Source of the DNA: an uncultured Prevotellaceae bacterium
GTDB lineage: Bacteria; Bacteroidota; Bacteroidia; Bacteroidales; Bacteroidaceae
Direction: 5' to 3'
NCBI GenBank assembly: GCA_947305005.1
Contig: CAMZCM010000017.1
Span: 1 to 56,270 of the forward strand
Length of the DNA: 56,270 nucleotides
The notes beneath the pieces are model-generated. The model was given only the letters and a program-made list of their open reading frames with translations, was not told the origin of the DNA and did not search any database. The stretch's first letter is position 1. Each line of letters opens with the position of its first letter. Positions 35,053 to 43,549 of this stretch are shown in pieces. Position numbers and translations under genes: made by a program.

Positions 35053-36333
35053 TTATTTCCCAATCCATTGCTCTGGATTGAGCTTTGCCGTTTCTTTACG
35101 TAACTGGAAGTGCAGGATGTAGTTACCTCTCTCGTCTGCTGCCACAGTGCCCAGGATGTCGCGGGCTTTCACTTTCTGTCCGCGTTTGACTATTGTAGAT
35201 GTCAGATTGCAATAGACGGAGATGTACGAACCGTGTCGCACCAGTACGTTCTTTAGATTGCCAAGCTGGAAGACAGCTGACACTTCACCGTCGAAGATCG
35301 CACGGGCTTGTGCACCGGCTTTGCCCATATAATTGACGCCTTTGTTATCCAGCACCACATTCTTTGTTACCTGCGTCAGTCCGAAACGGCGTTCTATCTG
35401 ATAAGGACCTGTGATGGGGACGGGCAATCTGCCTTTGTTCTGCTCCAGACTACCATTGAGTTGCTTGTCTTCAGCCGTCAGCCATTTTGTCGGTGGTGTC
35501 TTAGTGGTCGTAGTTGTCTTACTGCCCTTGGCTTTTCCCTTTTGGGCAGCAGCTTTCGCCTCAGCCTCCCGCTTACGTTTGGCTTCTGCCTCTGCACGTT
35601 TGCGGGCTTGCTCTATCTCATAGGCTACCAATTCGTCGATTTTTTTGCTGAGAGCATTCAGCTGTTTCTGCTGTTCAGCTACCTGCTTTTCTATCTCTTT
35701 CTGCCGCTTGCGCAGTTGCTCTGCATTCGCTTTGACCACGGAGTGATGGGCAGTCAGCTGACGTCGCTGGCGTATCACTTCCTGTACAGTATTTGACATC
35801 TGTTGTTTGGCTGCCAGCAACTCATTCTGCTTGTCGCGGACTTCGTTTTGCTTGCCAATCAATTGAATGCCGAGATTGCGCTGTAGGGCTGCATATTCGC
35901 GTGCATAGCGCATTCTTCTATAAATTTGTGGGAAGGACTCGGCAGAACAGATGAAGAGTACTGGATTGCGCAGGTTCTGAGAGTTACGTGCATAGCGTAA
36001 GCTTTGCACATATTTCTCTTTTTTCTTTGCCAGTTGTTCTTCCAGCTGTTTCAGCTCTTCCTGTAGTTCGTTGACCCGATTGTCTAGGACATCGATATCT
36101 TTTTCCAGCTTGTGGATAAAAGCCAGTCGGCTTTGTAGTTGGTCCTCGATAAAATCAACCGTTTGCTCCTTTTTTACCGCTGCGTGTTTCGTCTTATCCA
36201 GCTCGTTTTTCTTTGACTGAATGCCACGTTCCATCTTTGCCTTTTGTGATTTTAGGTCATTAATCTTCTTCGTCTGTGCAGGGCAAAACAACGAGAGTAG
36301 CGGGAGGATAAATATGAGTATGCGTCGTTTCAT
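35053..36333 (-). CDS. EnvC-like murein hydrolase activator with a degenerate LytM domain
   Basis: 426 residues: signal peptide (cleavage near PAQT), a long coiled coil (about 20-250) ending in a Lys/Ala/Glu-rich stretch, then an M23 fold. The zinc residues are lost: the H-x-G-I-D motif reads NKGVN, the Y-x-H-L motif is YCNL, and only the last LHFQL keeps its His. Such proteins activate amidases during daughter-cell separation rather than cut peptidoglycan. It is the last gene of the dut-TPR-DUF4292 operon, which fits an envelope role. Confidence 0.88.
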   Translation of the reverse strand: MKRRILIFILPLLSLFCPAQTKKINDLKSQKAKMERGIQSKKNELDKTKHAAVKKEQTVDFIEDQLQSRLAFIHKLEKDIDVLDNRVNELQEELKQLEEQLAKKKEKYVQSLRYARNSQNLRNPVLFICSAESFPQIYRRMRYAREYAALQRNLGIQLIGKQNEVRDKQNELLAAKQQMSNTVQEVIRQRRQLTAHHSVVKANAEQLRKRQKEIEKQVAEQQKQLNALSKKIDELVAYEIEQARKRAEAEAKRKREAEAKAAAQKGKAKGSKTTTTTKTPPTKWLTAEDKQLNGSLEQNKGRLPVPITGPYQIERRFGLTQVTKNVVLDNKGVNYMGKAGAQARAIFDGEVSAVFQLGNLKNVLVRHGSYISVYCNLTSTIVKRGQKVKARDILGTVAADERGNYILHFQLRKETAKLNPEQWIGK

Positions 36334-36345
36334 CTGAATAGAATC

Positions 36346-37233
36346 TTATTGCATGAGACGTTTGAACAGACGGGTAATATTGATATGCGAATAATTGCTG
36401 TCGGGAGTGGGGAAGGGAGTGATGCTAAGTTGTTCGTCGGCTTGTACACTTGAAAGCCTGAACTTTGCTGTATTGGTATCGGTTCCTGAAGTAAGCGTCA
36501 TTAGCATTTCTGTGGGGAATGACTTTTCATTCAACGTTGTCCAATCAGAATATTCCCAGGCCAAGTTTAGCGATGAAGCTTTGGCTGGTGTCACAGAAGC
36601 TTGACGGATAAGACCGGATGCAGTGTCAATCAGGAACTTTACAGCAATGGCGTATTGATTATCTGGCTGTGCTTTTGGTTGTAATACCACGCTTCCATTA
36701 GTCTCTTCGGCCTCAAAATCCGCGATATGAAGTGTTCCTGTTTTTCCTAGTGCAAAAAGTTCTCCCCAGAACAGGCTTTGGAATGTGTTGTAGTTAATGC
36801 CAGCTTCCTTCAGCTGTGGTACACCGTCCCAAACAGCTTTCACGTATTGATGGTTAACTCGATCCTGCACGAATAGGTATTCAGGTGTCATTTCCAAGCG
36901 TCCCACTTCCATGATGCCGAAAAAGGCTGAGAGAGAGAGCTGAATGATCTCGTCGCGCTTCATCTTCATCGTACCGCTGGCTGAGAGAGAACCAAGACTG
37001 ACGTTGGCCTTTGCACGGATGGCTGTGGCCGTTTGCTGGTTCTCGCGCACCTTGGCGATGGTGGCCTGTGTTAATTTATCTACTTTCGTGGTCGTTGTCA
37101 CGGTGGAGGCTCCTGTCTCCATGTCAACCTCTCTGGTAGCCTTACGACTTGAGCCGCAGGCACCGAATAGCAAGGCCATGCCCAAGGCGGCAACGCTCCA
37201 TATCTTTTTATCAATGAAATAGTTACTTTTCAT
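36346..37233 (-). CDS. DUF4292 lipoprotein
   Basis: 295 residues with a lipobox (FGACGS, Cys26) followed by basic residues (GSSRKATR), so it lacks the acidic surface-export signal and is predicted to face the periplasm. The body matches the Bacteroidetes DUF4292 pattern: AKANVSLGSLSASGTMKMKRDEII, FFGIMEVGRLEMTPEYLFV, NYNTFQSLFWGELFALG. The fold resembles LolB/LolA-like outer-membrane lipoproteins, suggesting lipoprotein or lipid handling, but this is inference. Its start shares a base with the stop of the TPR gene (TAATG). Confidence 0.85.
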   Translation of the reverse strand: MKSNYFIDKKIWSVAALGMALLFGACGSSRKATREVDMETGASTVTTTTKVDKLTQATIAKVRENQQTATAIRAKANVSLGSLSASGTMKMKRDEIIQLSLSAFFGIMEVGRLEMTPEYLFVQDRVNHQYVKAVWDGVPQLKEAGINYNTFQSLFWGELFALGKTGTLHIADFEAEETNGSVVLQPKAQPDNQYAIAVKFLIDTASGLIRQASVTPAKASSLNLAWEYSDWTTLNEKSFPTEMLMTLTSGTDTNTAKFRLSSVQADEQLSITPFPTPDSNYSHINITRLFKRLMQ

Positions 37234-39029
37234 TATTCTTTGACGTATTTCTTTAGCTTGATTTTCCGAGGAAGGGTAGCAGTGAGACCTCTGCCGCCAG
37301 CTTTTTGTGCCAGTTGCCAGAAACGTAACGCCTGCTCCACGTTATTGTTGAGTGCTGCGATGTCCCCAGCATGTTCCAGAACAACACCAGCTAAACTTAT
37401 ATCATTCAGTAGCGCTTCGTCAGAAGAGTCTGGCGGACATACGAGGTCGATATATTTTTGAGCTTCAGCATAACGCTCTTTTTGAAACAGAATCCAGGCG
37501 TATGTGTCTAAATAGGTCTTGTTGTTTGGCTCAATGCGGATGGTACGATAACTCATCTCCTCAGCCTTATCCAAATCTCTTTCTTCCAACGAGAGAAAAT
37601 AGGCGTAGTTATTCAAACAAGATACATTGTCCGCTTGATAAGTAAGACAGGAGTCGTAGGCTATGAATGCATCTTTTTCGCGCCCAAGTTCATGATACAT
37701 ATCACCCATGATGGAATAGAGATCTGCCACCATTGTCGGTCTGCTCTGCTCCGTTTTTTGCAAGATACCTTCTTGAAATGCCTGTAGCGCTTCTCTTTTC
37801 TTATCCTGTTGATAACAAGCGATACCCAGATAATAGTGACAGACAAGCTCCTCGGGATGAGTTAGCACGCCGCGTCGGCAGAGATGTTCCAATCGCTCAA
37901 ACTCCTGATGCTGTCCGTAGTATTGAATAAGATAGAACAGAGCCTCTGTGTTCTCTGGCTCTAAATCAATGACGCGATCCATGATAGCCACAAAGGCAGA
38001 ATCGTTGGATTTGTCGTATGTCGCCAAATAAGCAGCACGGAGCTGCAGCATTCCCAAATGTTTTGGGTAGCGCTCATCAAGTTGTGCAAACATTGTTTCA
38101 ACCTGTTGCATGCCCAAAGAATCTTTCCGCATCTTCTCACTGATGTAGTCACGCATTAGAGCTACACGCATCTCATCGTCAGTACCTTGGGTAATGAGCA
38201 GCGAATCTCGCATTGTAGCGTACAAGGAGTCTGCCCCTGTTTTCTTGTAGAGTTCTAGCATGGAGAGGCTCAATCCAGGGTGATGAGGTTCGGCTTTACG
38301 TACTTGCTCATAGATCTTGCGTGCTTCGTCAATACGGCCAGCCTCTAACAGCTGGTTCCCGATAGCTAAGCGATAGCTCATCTCATGCGGGTATTCTTTG
38401 CAGAGACTTTCCAACTCGGCAAACGCCTTTTTTTCTTCGTTCAGCTGGCGATACAAGTTAAACTTCTGGTAGCTTACATTGGCCAACTTTCCCTCCAGTA
38501 CCTCAATGCGGTCAAGGACACGGATAGCATCTTTCTGACGGTTGAGATTGCTGTACACGTGTACCAGCTTCGCTAATACATCGCTGCGGTTTGGCGCTAA
38601 CGTGGCGAGTGCTTCCAGATAAGTCAGCGCCTGTTCTGTTTCATTATTATTAAGGTAGTAGGTGGCGAGCGTCTCTTGATAATAAGTGTTCTTTGGGTCG
38701 AGGGCTGAGGCACGTTTCAATAAATTCAAAGCTATTGAATCCTGTCTTAGATTGAAACGATAAATCGCCAGCTCATATAGCACCTCGGGAGCATCTGGAC
38801 AGATGTCATAGCAATGGTTGAAAAGGTCAAAGGCTTCCACATGGTGTTCCTGCAGTTTCTGTTGTGTAGCTTCCAAATAGAAATACTCAAGACGGCGCTG
38901 GTCGTTTTCCGACAGTACCGTGTGCTTCACTGTCGTCGGCTCTTCCGACACGGCAGTCTTTTTGGAGCTTCCGCAAGAGAACCACATTACGAGGATGCAG
39001 AAACAGAATGTCAGGCGGATCACCTTCAT
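37233..39029 (-). CDS. Tetratricopeptide-repeat lipoprotein
   Basis: 598 residues: a lipoprotein signal (WFSCGS, Cys19, then SKKT, no acidic export signal) and about ten TPR units, for example DAPEVLYELAIYRFNLRQD, NTYYQETLATYYLNNNETEQ and NVSCLNNYAYFLSLEERDLD. TPR arrays are protein-binding scaffolds. It lies between dut and DUF4292, followed by the EnvC-like gene. I infer a periplasmic outer-membrane assembly role for the group; the exact partner is unknown. Confidence 0.88.
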   Translation of the reverse strand: MKVIRLTFCFCILVMWFSCGSSKKTAVSEEPTTVKHTVLSENDQRRLEYFYLEATQQKLQEHHVEAFDLFNHCYDICPDAPEVLYELAIYRFNLRQDSIALNLLKRASALDPKNTYYQETLATYYLNNNETEQALTYLEALATLAPNRSDVLAKLVHVYSNLNRQKDAIRVLDRIEVLEGKLANVSYQKFNLYRQLNEEKKAFAELESLCKEYPHEMSYRLAIGNQLLEAGRIDEARKIYEQVRKAEPHHPGLSLSMLELYKKTGADSLYATMRDSLLITQGTDDEMRVALMRDYISEKMRKDSLGMQQVETMFAQLDERYPKHLGMLQLRAAYLATYDKSNDSAFVAIMDRVIDLEPENTEALFYLIQYYGQHQEFERLEHLCRRGVLTHPEELVCHYYLGIACYQQDKKREALQAFQEGILQKTEQSRPTMVADLYSIMGDMYHELGREKDAFIAYDSCLTYQADNVSCLNNYAYFLSLEERDLDKAEEMSYRTIRIEPNNKTYLDTYAWILFQKERYAEAQKYIDLVCPPDSSDEALLNDISLAGVVLEHAGDIAALNNNVEQALRFWQLAQKAGGRGLTATLPRKIKLKKYVKE

Positions 39030-39050
39030 GCTTTCAGCTGCTCCTTGGGG

Positions 39051-39485
39051 TTACTTTCTTCCGGAATGGCCGAAGCCACCTGCACCGCGTTCTGTCTCGT
39101 CCAGCGTGTCTGTCAACTGCCATTCAGCTTGTTCATGATGGGCGATGACCATCTGGGCGATGCGTTCGCCGTCGTTGATAGTGAACGCTTCTGTTGAAAG
39201 GTTAATGAGAATCACGCAGATTTCGCCGCGATAGTCTGCGTCAATAGTGCCAGGGGAATTCAACACTGTTAAGCCATGCTTGATAGCGAGGCCGCTGCGT
39301 GGGCGCACTTGTGCTTCTACGCCTGCGGGAAGGGCCATGAACAGACCTGTGGGTACTAATACGTGTTGCATGGGTTGAACTACCAGCGGCTCGTCAAGGT
39401 TGGCGCGCAGGTCAAGACCTGCTGACAGGGGCGTTGCGTACTGGGGCAACGCGTGATGGGAACGGTTGATAATGGGTATTTGCAT
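39051..39485 (-). CDS. dut: dUTP diphosphatase
   Basis: 144 residues from [17 protein letters not shown] trimeric dUTPase that hydrolyses dUTP to dUMP and keeps uracil out of DNA. The five motifs are present: [42 protein letters not shown] and the C-terminal [10 protein letters not shown]. The frame reaches 39521, but the promoter box at 39509-39516 lies in that extension. It is first in the operon with the TPR and DUF4292 lipoproteins. Confidence 0.95.
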   Translation of the reverse strand: MQIPIINRSHHALPQYATPLSAGLDLRANLDEPLVVQPMQHVLVPTGLFMALPAGVEAQVRPRSGLAIKHGLTVLNSPGTIDADYRGEICVILINLSTEAFTINDGERIAQMVIAHHEQAEWQLTDTLDETERGAGGFGHSGRK

Positions 39486-39508
39486 CGTCTTATTCCTTAT
39501 TTTGGGCA

Positions 39509-39516
39509 CAAAGGTA
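39509..39516 (-). promoter_or_regulatory. -7 box TACCTTTG of the dut operon
   Basis: Consensus match on the minus strand, 23 bases before the ATG at 39485, with TTG at 39537-39535 (spacer 18). Confidence 0.65.
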
Positions 39517-39602
39517 ATCATTATTTATGACTTACAACAGACGATTTGGGGTATTTCTGTCGCTTTTCTTTCATTTTTGCGTCATATTTGCCAAATAAGA
39601 CT

Positions 39603-39610
39603 TACCTTTG
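39603..39610 (+). promoter_or_regulatory. -7 box TACCTTTG of dgt
   Basis: Consensus match 19 bases before the ATG at 39630. It excludes an in-frame start at 39546. The box is divergent from the dut promoter about 90 bp away. Confidence 0.6.
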
Positions 39611-39629
39611 TGCACCAAAATCGGAACTT

Positions 39630-41021
39630 ATGTTCCGCAGAACAGTCAATATTGATCAAAAGGTGAACTGGAAACAACTATTAAGTAGCCAGCGTCTCGG
39701 CCTTGAGACGCGCCAGCAGCGCAAGGATGACCGTACGGAATTTCAGCGTGATTATGATCGTCTGATCTTCTCGGCGCCCTTCCGCCGTCTTCAAAACAAA
39801 ACTCAGGTATTCCCGCTTCCGGGTAGTATCTTCGTTCATAATCGTCTCACCCACAGTCTGGAAGTGTCCAGCGTAGGACGCTCATTGGGCAACGATTGTG
39901 CCCGTCTGCTGTTGGAAAAACATCCAGAACTTTCGGCTACTCATCTCACGGAATTGGGTAGCATCGTCAGCGCCGCTTGTCTAGCTCATGATCTCGGCAA
40001 TCCGCCTTTCGGTCATTCAGGTGAGCGAGCCATTGCTACCTATTTCAGCGAGGGCGATGGCCGTTGGCTTTGCACTTATGAAGATCCTAAGACGGGTGAT
40101 CGACTCACCCCGACACAGTGGAATGACCTCACCCATTTCGATGGCAATGCCAACGCTTTCCGTTTGCTCACCCATCATTTTGAGGGACGTCGAAAGGGCG
40201 GTTTCGTAATGACCTACAGCACGTTGGCTAGCATCGTCAAATATCCATTCTCCAGCGATCTCGCCGGCGATCATCAGAAGTTCGGCTTTTTCGAAGCTGA
40301 GCGCGGCGACTTCCAAATGATTACGGAATCGTTGGGTATTAAACAACTGGAATCAGCTCCTGGCGCATTGTGCTATGCCCGTTTTCCCCTCGTTTATCTC
40401 GTTGAGGCTGCCGATGATATCTGCTATGAGATTATGGACATTGAGGATGCGCATAAGCTGAAAATCCTATCAACGGATGAGACCAAAGATCTGCTCATGG
40501 CTTACTTTACCCCTTCGCGCCGTCAGGAGATTGAAGCCAATCTCTCACGCTTGGATGTTTATGATGTCAACGAACAGATAGTCTATTTGCGTTCCAGCGT
40601 CATCAACATACTCGAAGGCGAGTGTGTGCGTGTCTTCGTAGAGCATGAACAAGAAATTCTTGAAGGCCGTTTCGAGGGCACCCTTATCCAACATATCTCC
40701 GAGACGCCGCGTCGTGCTTATGAAAAATGTGTCCGTGTTAGTTACGATCACATCTATCACAGCAAAGATGTCGTAGATATCGAGTTGGCAGGTTTCCGCG
40801 TCATGACTTTCCTCATTCACGAGATGGTGGAAGCTGTCATGCACCCTGATCGCGCCTATTCACAGCTCTTGCTCAACCGTGTATCACGTCAATATCAGAT
40901 TCAAGCTCCGCGTCTCTATGACCGTCTCATGGCTGTCCTCGACTACATCTCAGGTATGACAGATGTTTATGCTCTCGATCTCTATCGCAAGATTAACGGT
41001 ATGAGCTTCCCGAATATCTGA
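39630..41021 (+). CDS. dgt: Deoxyguanosinetriphosphate triphosphohydrolase
   Basis: 463 residues. HD-domain enzyme that hydrolyses dGTP (and in relatives other dNTPs) to deoxynucleoside and triphosphate. Seen: FSAPFRRLQNKTQVFPLP, the HD-domain His in RLTHSLEVSSVGR (72-84), CLAHDLGNPPFGHSGE (118-132) with the central HD pair, and EAADDICYEIMDIEDA with the last Asp ligand. It is divergent from dut and faces the AlkD-like gene. Gene order points to a nucleotide-pool role. Confidence 0.93.
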   Translation: MFRRTVNIDQKVNWKQLLSSQRLGLETRQQRKDDRTEFQRDYDRLIFSAPFRRLQNKTQVFPLPGSIFVHNRLTHSLEVSSVGRSLGNDCARLLLEKHPELSATHLTELGSIVSAACLAHDLGNPPFGHSGERAIATYFSEGDGRWLCTYEDPKTGDRLTPTQWNDLTHFDGNANAFRLLTHHFEGRRKGGFVMTYSTLASIVKYPFSSDLAGDHQKFGFFEAERGDFQMITESLGIKQLESAPGALCYARFPLVYLVEAADDICYEIMDIEDAHKLKILSTDETKDLLMAYFTPSRRQEIEANLSRLDVYDVNEQIVYLRSSVINILEGECVRVFVEHEQEILEGRFEGTLIQHISETPRRAYEKCVRVSYDHIYHSKDVVDIELAGFRVMTFLIHEMVEAVMHPDRAYSQLLLNRVSRQYQIQAPRLYDRLMAVLDYISGMTDVYALDLYRKINGMSFPNI

Positions 41022-41047
41022 TAAAACGGAAGCCCCTTTATCTTCGA

Positions 41048-41806
41048 TTAGCTCTTCATCCATTCCTGACGTTCCTGTTCCGACATTTTCTCGATGGCAT
41101 ATCGGAGCATGGTTCGTGGCATCTCGTGGACGTGCTGACGAAGGAAGTCACGGAGCAAATCCATAGAAACACGTTTGCCCATCTCACGAAGCATCCAGCC
41201 GACAGCTTTATGCATCAGGTCGTGCGGATGGTGCAAATGACATTCGGCATAGCGAAGACACCATGTGGGATCGCCCATCTGTGAGGTCTTCCATGAACAT
41301 ACGATGCTCATACGCTGTTTCCATAAGCAGGGACTCGCAGCGAGTTCATCGAGCACCTTTCTTTTGTCATCGTTATCACCAAGGTTTGAGGGAAGAAGTA
41401 ACCAATGCCCCAGAATCTTATGCACAGATAAATCTACCAAATCCCAGTTATTTGCCTGCTCAGCGTATAGCAAGTACATTGTTAGAATTTCATCACGTTT
41501 CTTGATAGCCTCAGCATTATTCTCCAAGCGCTTTGTTGTAAGCTTCTCGAATTTTGCCACAAGAATCAGGAATCCGCAGAGCCTTACTTCATGCCAGCGG
41601 TTCATTAATAGTTCTGGCACTTCATTTAAAGGGAAATCAAGTCCTGCAGTTTTTACCACTTCTCTCGTCTGTGGCACCTTCACCCCCAAGAACTCATCGC
41701 CTTCGCCATACTCCCCTGGTGCGGTTTTGAAGAACCTCATCAACACCTGTCGTTGCTTCTCATTTTGCAGCGACTCCATATATGTTATTATCTCTTTCGC
41801 AGTCAT
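41048..41806 (-). CDS. DNA alkylation repair protein, AlkD-like
   Basis: 252 residues, all-helical HEAT-like repeats. It resembles AlkD glycosylases, which remove bulky or cationic alkylated bases without flipping them. Seen: DEFLGVKVPQTREVVK, NRWHEVRLCGFLILV, and the catalytic region NNWDLVDLS with Trp and Asp, then LWKQRMSIVCSWK with the conserved Arg, and HDLMHKAVGWMLREMGK. It follows the mutT-like gene by 15 bases on the same strand and is probably in one transcript with it. Confidence 0.88.
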   Translation of the reverse strand: MTAKEIITYMESLQNEKQRQVLMRFFKTAPGEYGEGDEFLGVKVPQTREVVKTAGLDFPLNEVPELLMNRWHEVRLCGFLILVAKFEKLTTKRLENNAEAIKKRDEILTMYLLYAEQANNWDLVDLSVHKILGHWLLLPSNLGDNDDKRKVLDELAASPCLWKQRMSIVCSWKTSQMGDPTWCLRYAECHLHHPHDLMHKAVGWMLREMGKRVSMDLLRDFLRQHVHEMPRTMLRYAIEKMSEQERQEWMKS

Positions 41807-41821
41807 TTCTATCTATGTGTT

Positions 41822-42217
41822 TTAACGCTGATAGTTCAGTTCCTTGATGATTTCTATCACCTCCCAATCTGCAGGCAGCCATTTCACGCTTTCCAACTCA
41901 TCTTTCGCGAGCCACTTTGCCGCCTCATGCTCATTCAAGTGCAGCGCCTCTGTCAACAGTGAGCAGAGATAGCAATGCAAGGTGAGATGAAACTTGGGAT
42001 AATCATATTCCACCGTACAAAGAAGTTCCTCTACGCTGATTTCCGTGGATAGCTCCTCGCGAATCTCCCGTTTCAGCGCCTCCTCAGGCATCTCCCCAGC
42101 CTCCATTTTTCCGCCAGGAAACTCCCACCAGTCCTTCCATTCGCCATATCCTCTTTGTGTGACGAATATTTTATCATCTTTCCGAATTATCGCTGCAACG
42201 ACTTCTATCTGTTTCAT
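41822..42217 (-). CDS. mutT: Nudix hydrolase, MutT-like (8-oxo-dGTP diphosphatase type)
   Basis: 131 residues. The Nudix box reads GGKMEAGEMPEEALKREIRE followed by ELS, a complete match to G-x5-E-x7-R-E-U-x-E-E. The start VVAAIIRKDDKIFVTQRGYG and WWEFPGGK match MutT enzymes that cleanse oxidised dGTP; CTP-type substrates cannot be ruled out. It is promoted by the TATCTTTG box at 42250-42257 and precedes the AlkD-like gene. Confidence 0.87.
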   Translation of the reverse strand: MKQIEVVAAIIRKDDKIFVTQRGYGEWKDWWEFPGGKMEAGEMPEEALKREIREELSTEISVEELLCTVEYDYPKFHLTLHCYLCSLLTEALHLNEHEAAKWLAKDELESVKWLPADWEVIEIIKELNYQR

Positions 42218-42249
42218 TTCTTCGTTCAGATCTAGCGTAAAGACTCTGC

Positions 42250-42257
42250 AAAGATAC
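42250..42257 (-). promoter_or_regulatory. -7 box TATCTTTG of mutT-alkD
   Basis: Consensus match on the minus strand, 32 bases before the ATG at 42217. Confidence 0.6.
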
Positions 42258-42429
42258 AGATTTATTTTGATTTTTCCGAATGTAAGTACTTTCTTTTAAT
42301 GATGACACCTTATTCGCAATAAATAGTGTTTTTCCAAATAAATATCATGCAGAGACTCTGAAATAGAGTTTCGGAATTTACAAGAACTTCATGCTGAGGC
42401 TTGTTCAAATATGAAGAAGCGTTATATTT

Positions 42430-42473
42430 TTGCGGAACAGTAGCTCCGCAATTGTGCAACAGTAGCTGCGCAA
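42430..42473. repeat. Two abutting 22-bp hairpin units with a common loop
   Basis: Unit 1 (42430-42451) has arms TTGCGGA and TCCGCAA; unit 2 (42452-42473) has arms TTGTGCA and TGCGCAA. Both enclose the identical 8 bases ACAGTAGC, and there is no gap between them. The arms differ at several positions but stay paired (one G-T in unit 2), so the structure rather than the stem sequence is kept. They lie in the 451-bp gap 42218-42668, which holds no gene. Confidence 0.75.
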
Positions 42474-42515
42474 ATGATTTCCTAATCATCGATACATTAC
42501 CTCTTAGGGGAAACT

Positions 42516-42539
42516 CCAGTACTCTAGTAGAAGTACTGG
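42516..42539. repeat. Inverted repeat CCAGTACT / AGTACTGG
   Basis: A perfect 8-bp inverted repeat with an 8-base loop (CTAGTAGA) in the same intergenic gap. Just beyond it, ACGATA followed by CACTATA occurs twice (near 42541-42556 and 42563-42580) as an imperfect direct repeat. No T-run follows, so this is not an obvious terminator. Confidence 0.55.
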
Positions 42540-42604
42540 CTACGATATCACTATACTAGCTGCACGATAGCCTTACACTATAGGAAGGAGCCAAAGAAAC
42601 AAAA

Positions 42605-42645
42605 TTTTCCCACGCAGGGAACAAGATAGCCCCGGCGTGGGAAAA
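42605..42645 (-). terminator. Hairpin terminator after the 254-residue secreted protein gene
   Basis: TTTTCCCACGC (42605-42615) and GCGTGGGAAAA (42635-42645) form a perfect 11-bp stem around a 19-base loop. On the minus strand it is followed by TTTT. It lies 23 bases past the stop at 42669. Confidence 0.7.
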
Positions 42646-42668
42646 GCTTACGGTTATGATTATTTCAA

Positions 42669-43433
42669 TTACTTCTTACCTTCCTGTGCAGCCTTGATCT
42701 GCTGGAACTGATCGTCCGTCAGGTATGCTTCGGAGAAGTTCTGCTTATTGATACGTTTGTAGTCGCCTTTTTTGTCATCTTTGTCCTTGACAGGAACAAT
42801 CCAGCACTCTTCGTCTTCATAGCCAATCGTATATTTGGTCAGAGAGCTACCGCCTATAGCTGACACGTAGCGAATCTGTTCGTTACGGATGTCGCTGATG
42901 CGCAGCCGTGAAGCATCGGGGTTCGCTGTTGCCAAACGCAGCGTCTCATGGGGTTGCACATACCAGACCATTCCGCGATCTATGTCGGCTACCATCAGTT
43001 CTCCGTCCGTGGTGTTGTCGATGCACAGCGCCAGTTGCAGAAGCTGTTCGCTCTCGGCGTTGGCAGCTTGGATCTCGGCGATGTCAGAGGTGATGTTCGC
43101 ACCGGCATACATTGCCATGAAACTCATGTTGTCCTTCGTAAATGCAGAACCTACGCCAGAGGCGAGTGATGTCACGGTCATCCAACCGGCAATCGCCTTA
43201 GCTTGTTTGATGGATTTCACTTTATCGCTGGTCACGTCCTCATGTTCAAACCTGACGGTGAACATGCCGGTTGTTTCGGCCATTTCCAGTGTCACAGCCT
43301 TGCTCTCATTCTTGACTGTGTCAGTTCCGTTCACGATGTGGATGTACGAGCGGTATGACGGGATATACGTTGTCTTAGCTCCTGCAGATGCCGTCACCAA
43401 CAGCATTGCCATCATAAATAACACTTTCTTCAT
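42669..43433 (-). CDS. Secreted protein of unknown function
   Basis: 254 residues with a signal peptide (MKKVLFMMAMLLV, cleavage near SAGAK). I do not recognise it. The N-terminal part looks like beta strands (TYIPSYRSYIHIVNGTDTV). A small-residue-rich stretch (about 80-117, IAGWMTVTSLASGVGSAFT then MAMYAGANI) could be a membrane or glycine-rich loop. The rest is strand-like with a Lys/Asp-rich patch (VPVKDKDDKKGDYKR). It has its own promoter box (43477-43484) and terminator, so it is monocistronic. It has no lipobox. Confidence 0.75.
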   Translation of the reverse strand: MKKVLFMMAMLLVTASAGAKTTYIPSYRSYIHIVNGTDTVKNESKAVTLEMAETTGMFTVRFEHEDVTSDKVKSIKQAKAIAGWMTVTSLASGVGSAFTKDNMSFMAMYAGANITSDIAEIQAANAESEQLLQLALCIDNTTDGELMVADIDRGMVWYVQPHETLRLATANPDASRLRISDIRNEQIRYVSAIGGSSLTKYTIGYEDEECWIVPVKDKDDKKGDYKRINKQNFSEAYLTDDQFQQIKAAQEGKK

Positions 43434-43476
43434 ATTTTTTTTCGTTATTTTGATTCTTGATTCTTAAAATATGGCA

Positions 43477-43484
43477 CAAAGATA
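43477..43484 (-). promoter_or_regulatory. -7 box TATCTTTG of the 254-residue secreted protein gene
   Basis: Consensus match on the minus strand, 43 bases before the ATG at 43433. Confidence 0.6.
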
Positions 43485-43549
43485 GTACCTAATCCCGTTC
43501 AGACCAAACTTTTACTGCAAAAAATGGTAGGTGGCTCGTCCTTTGCTGC

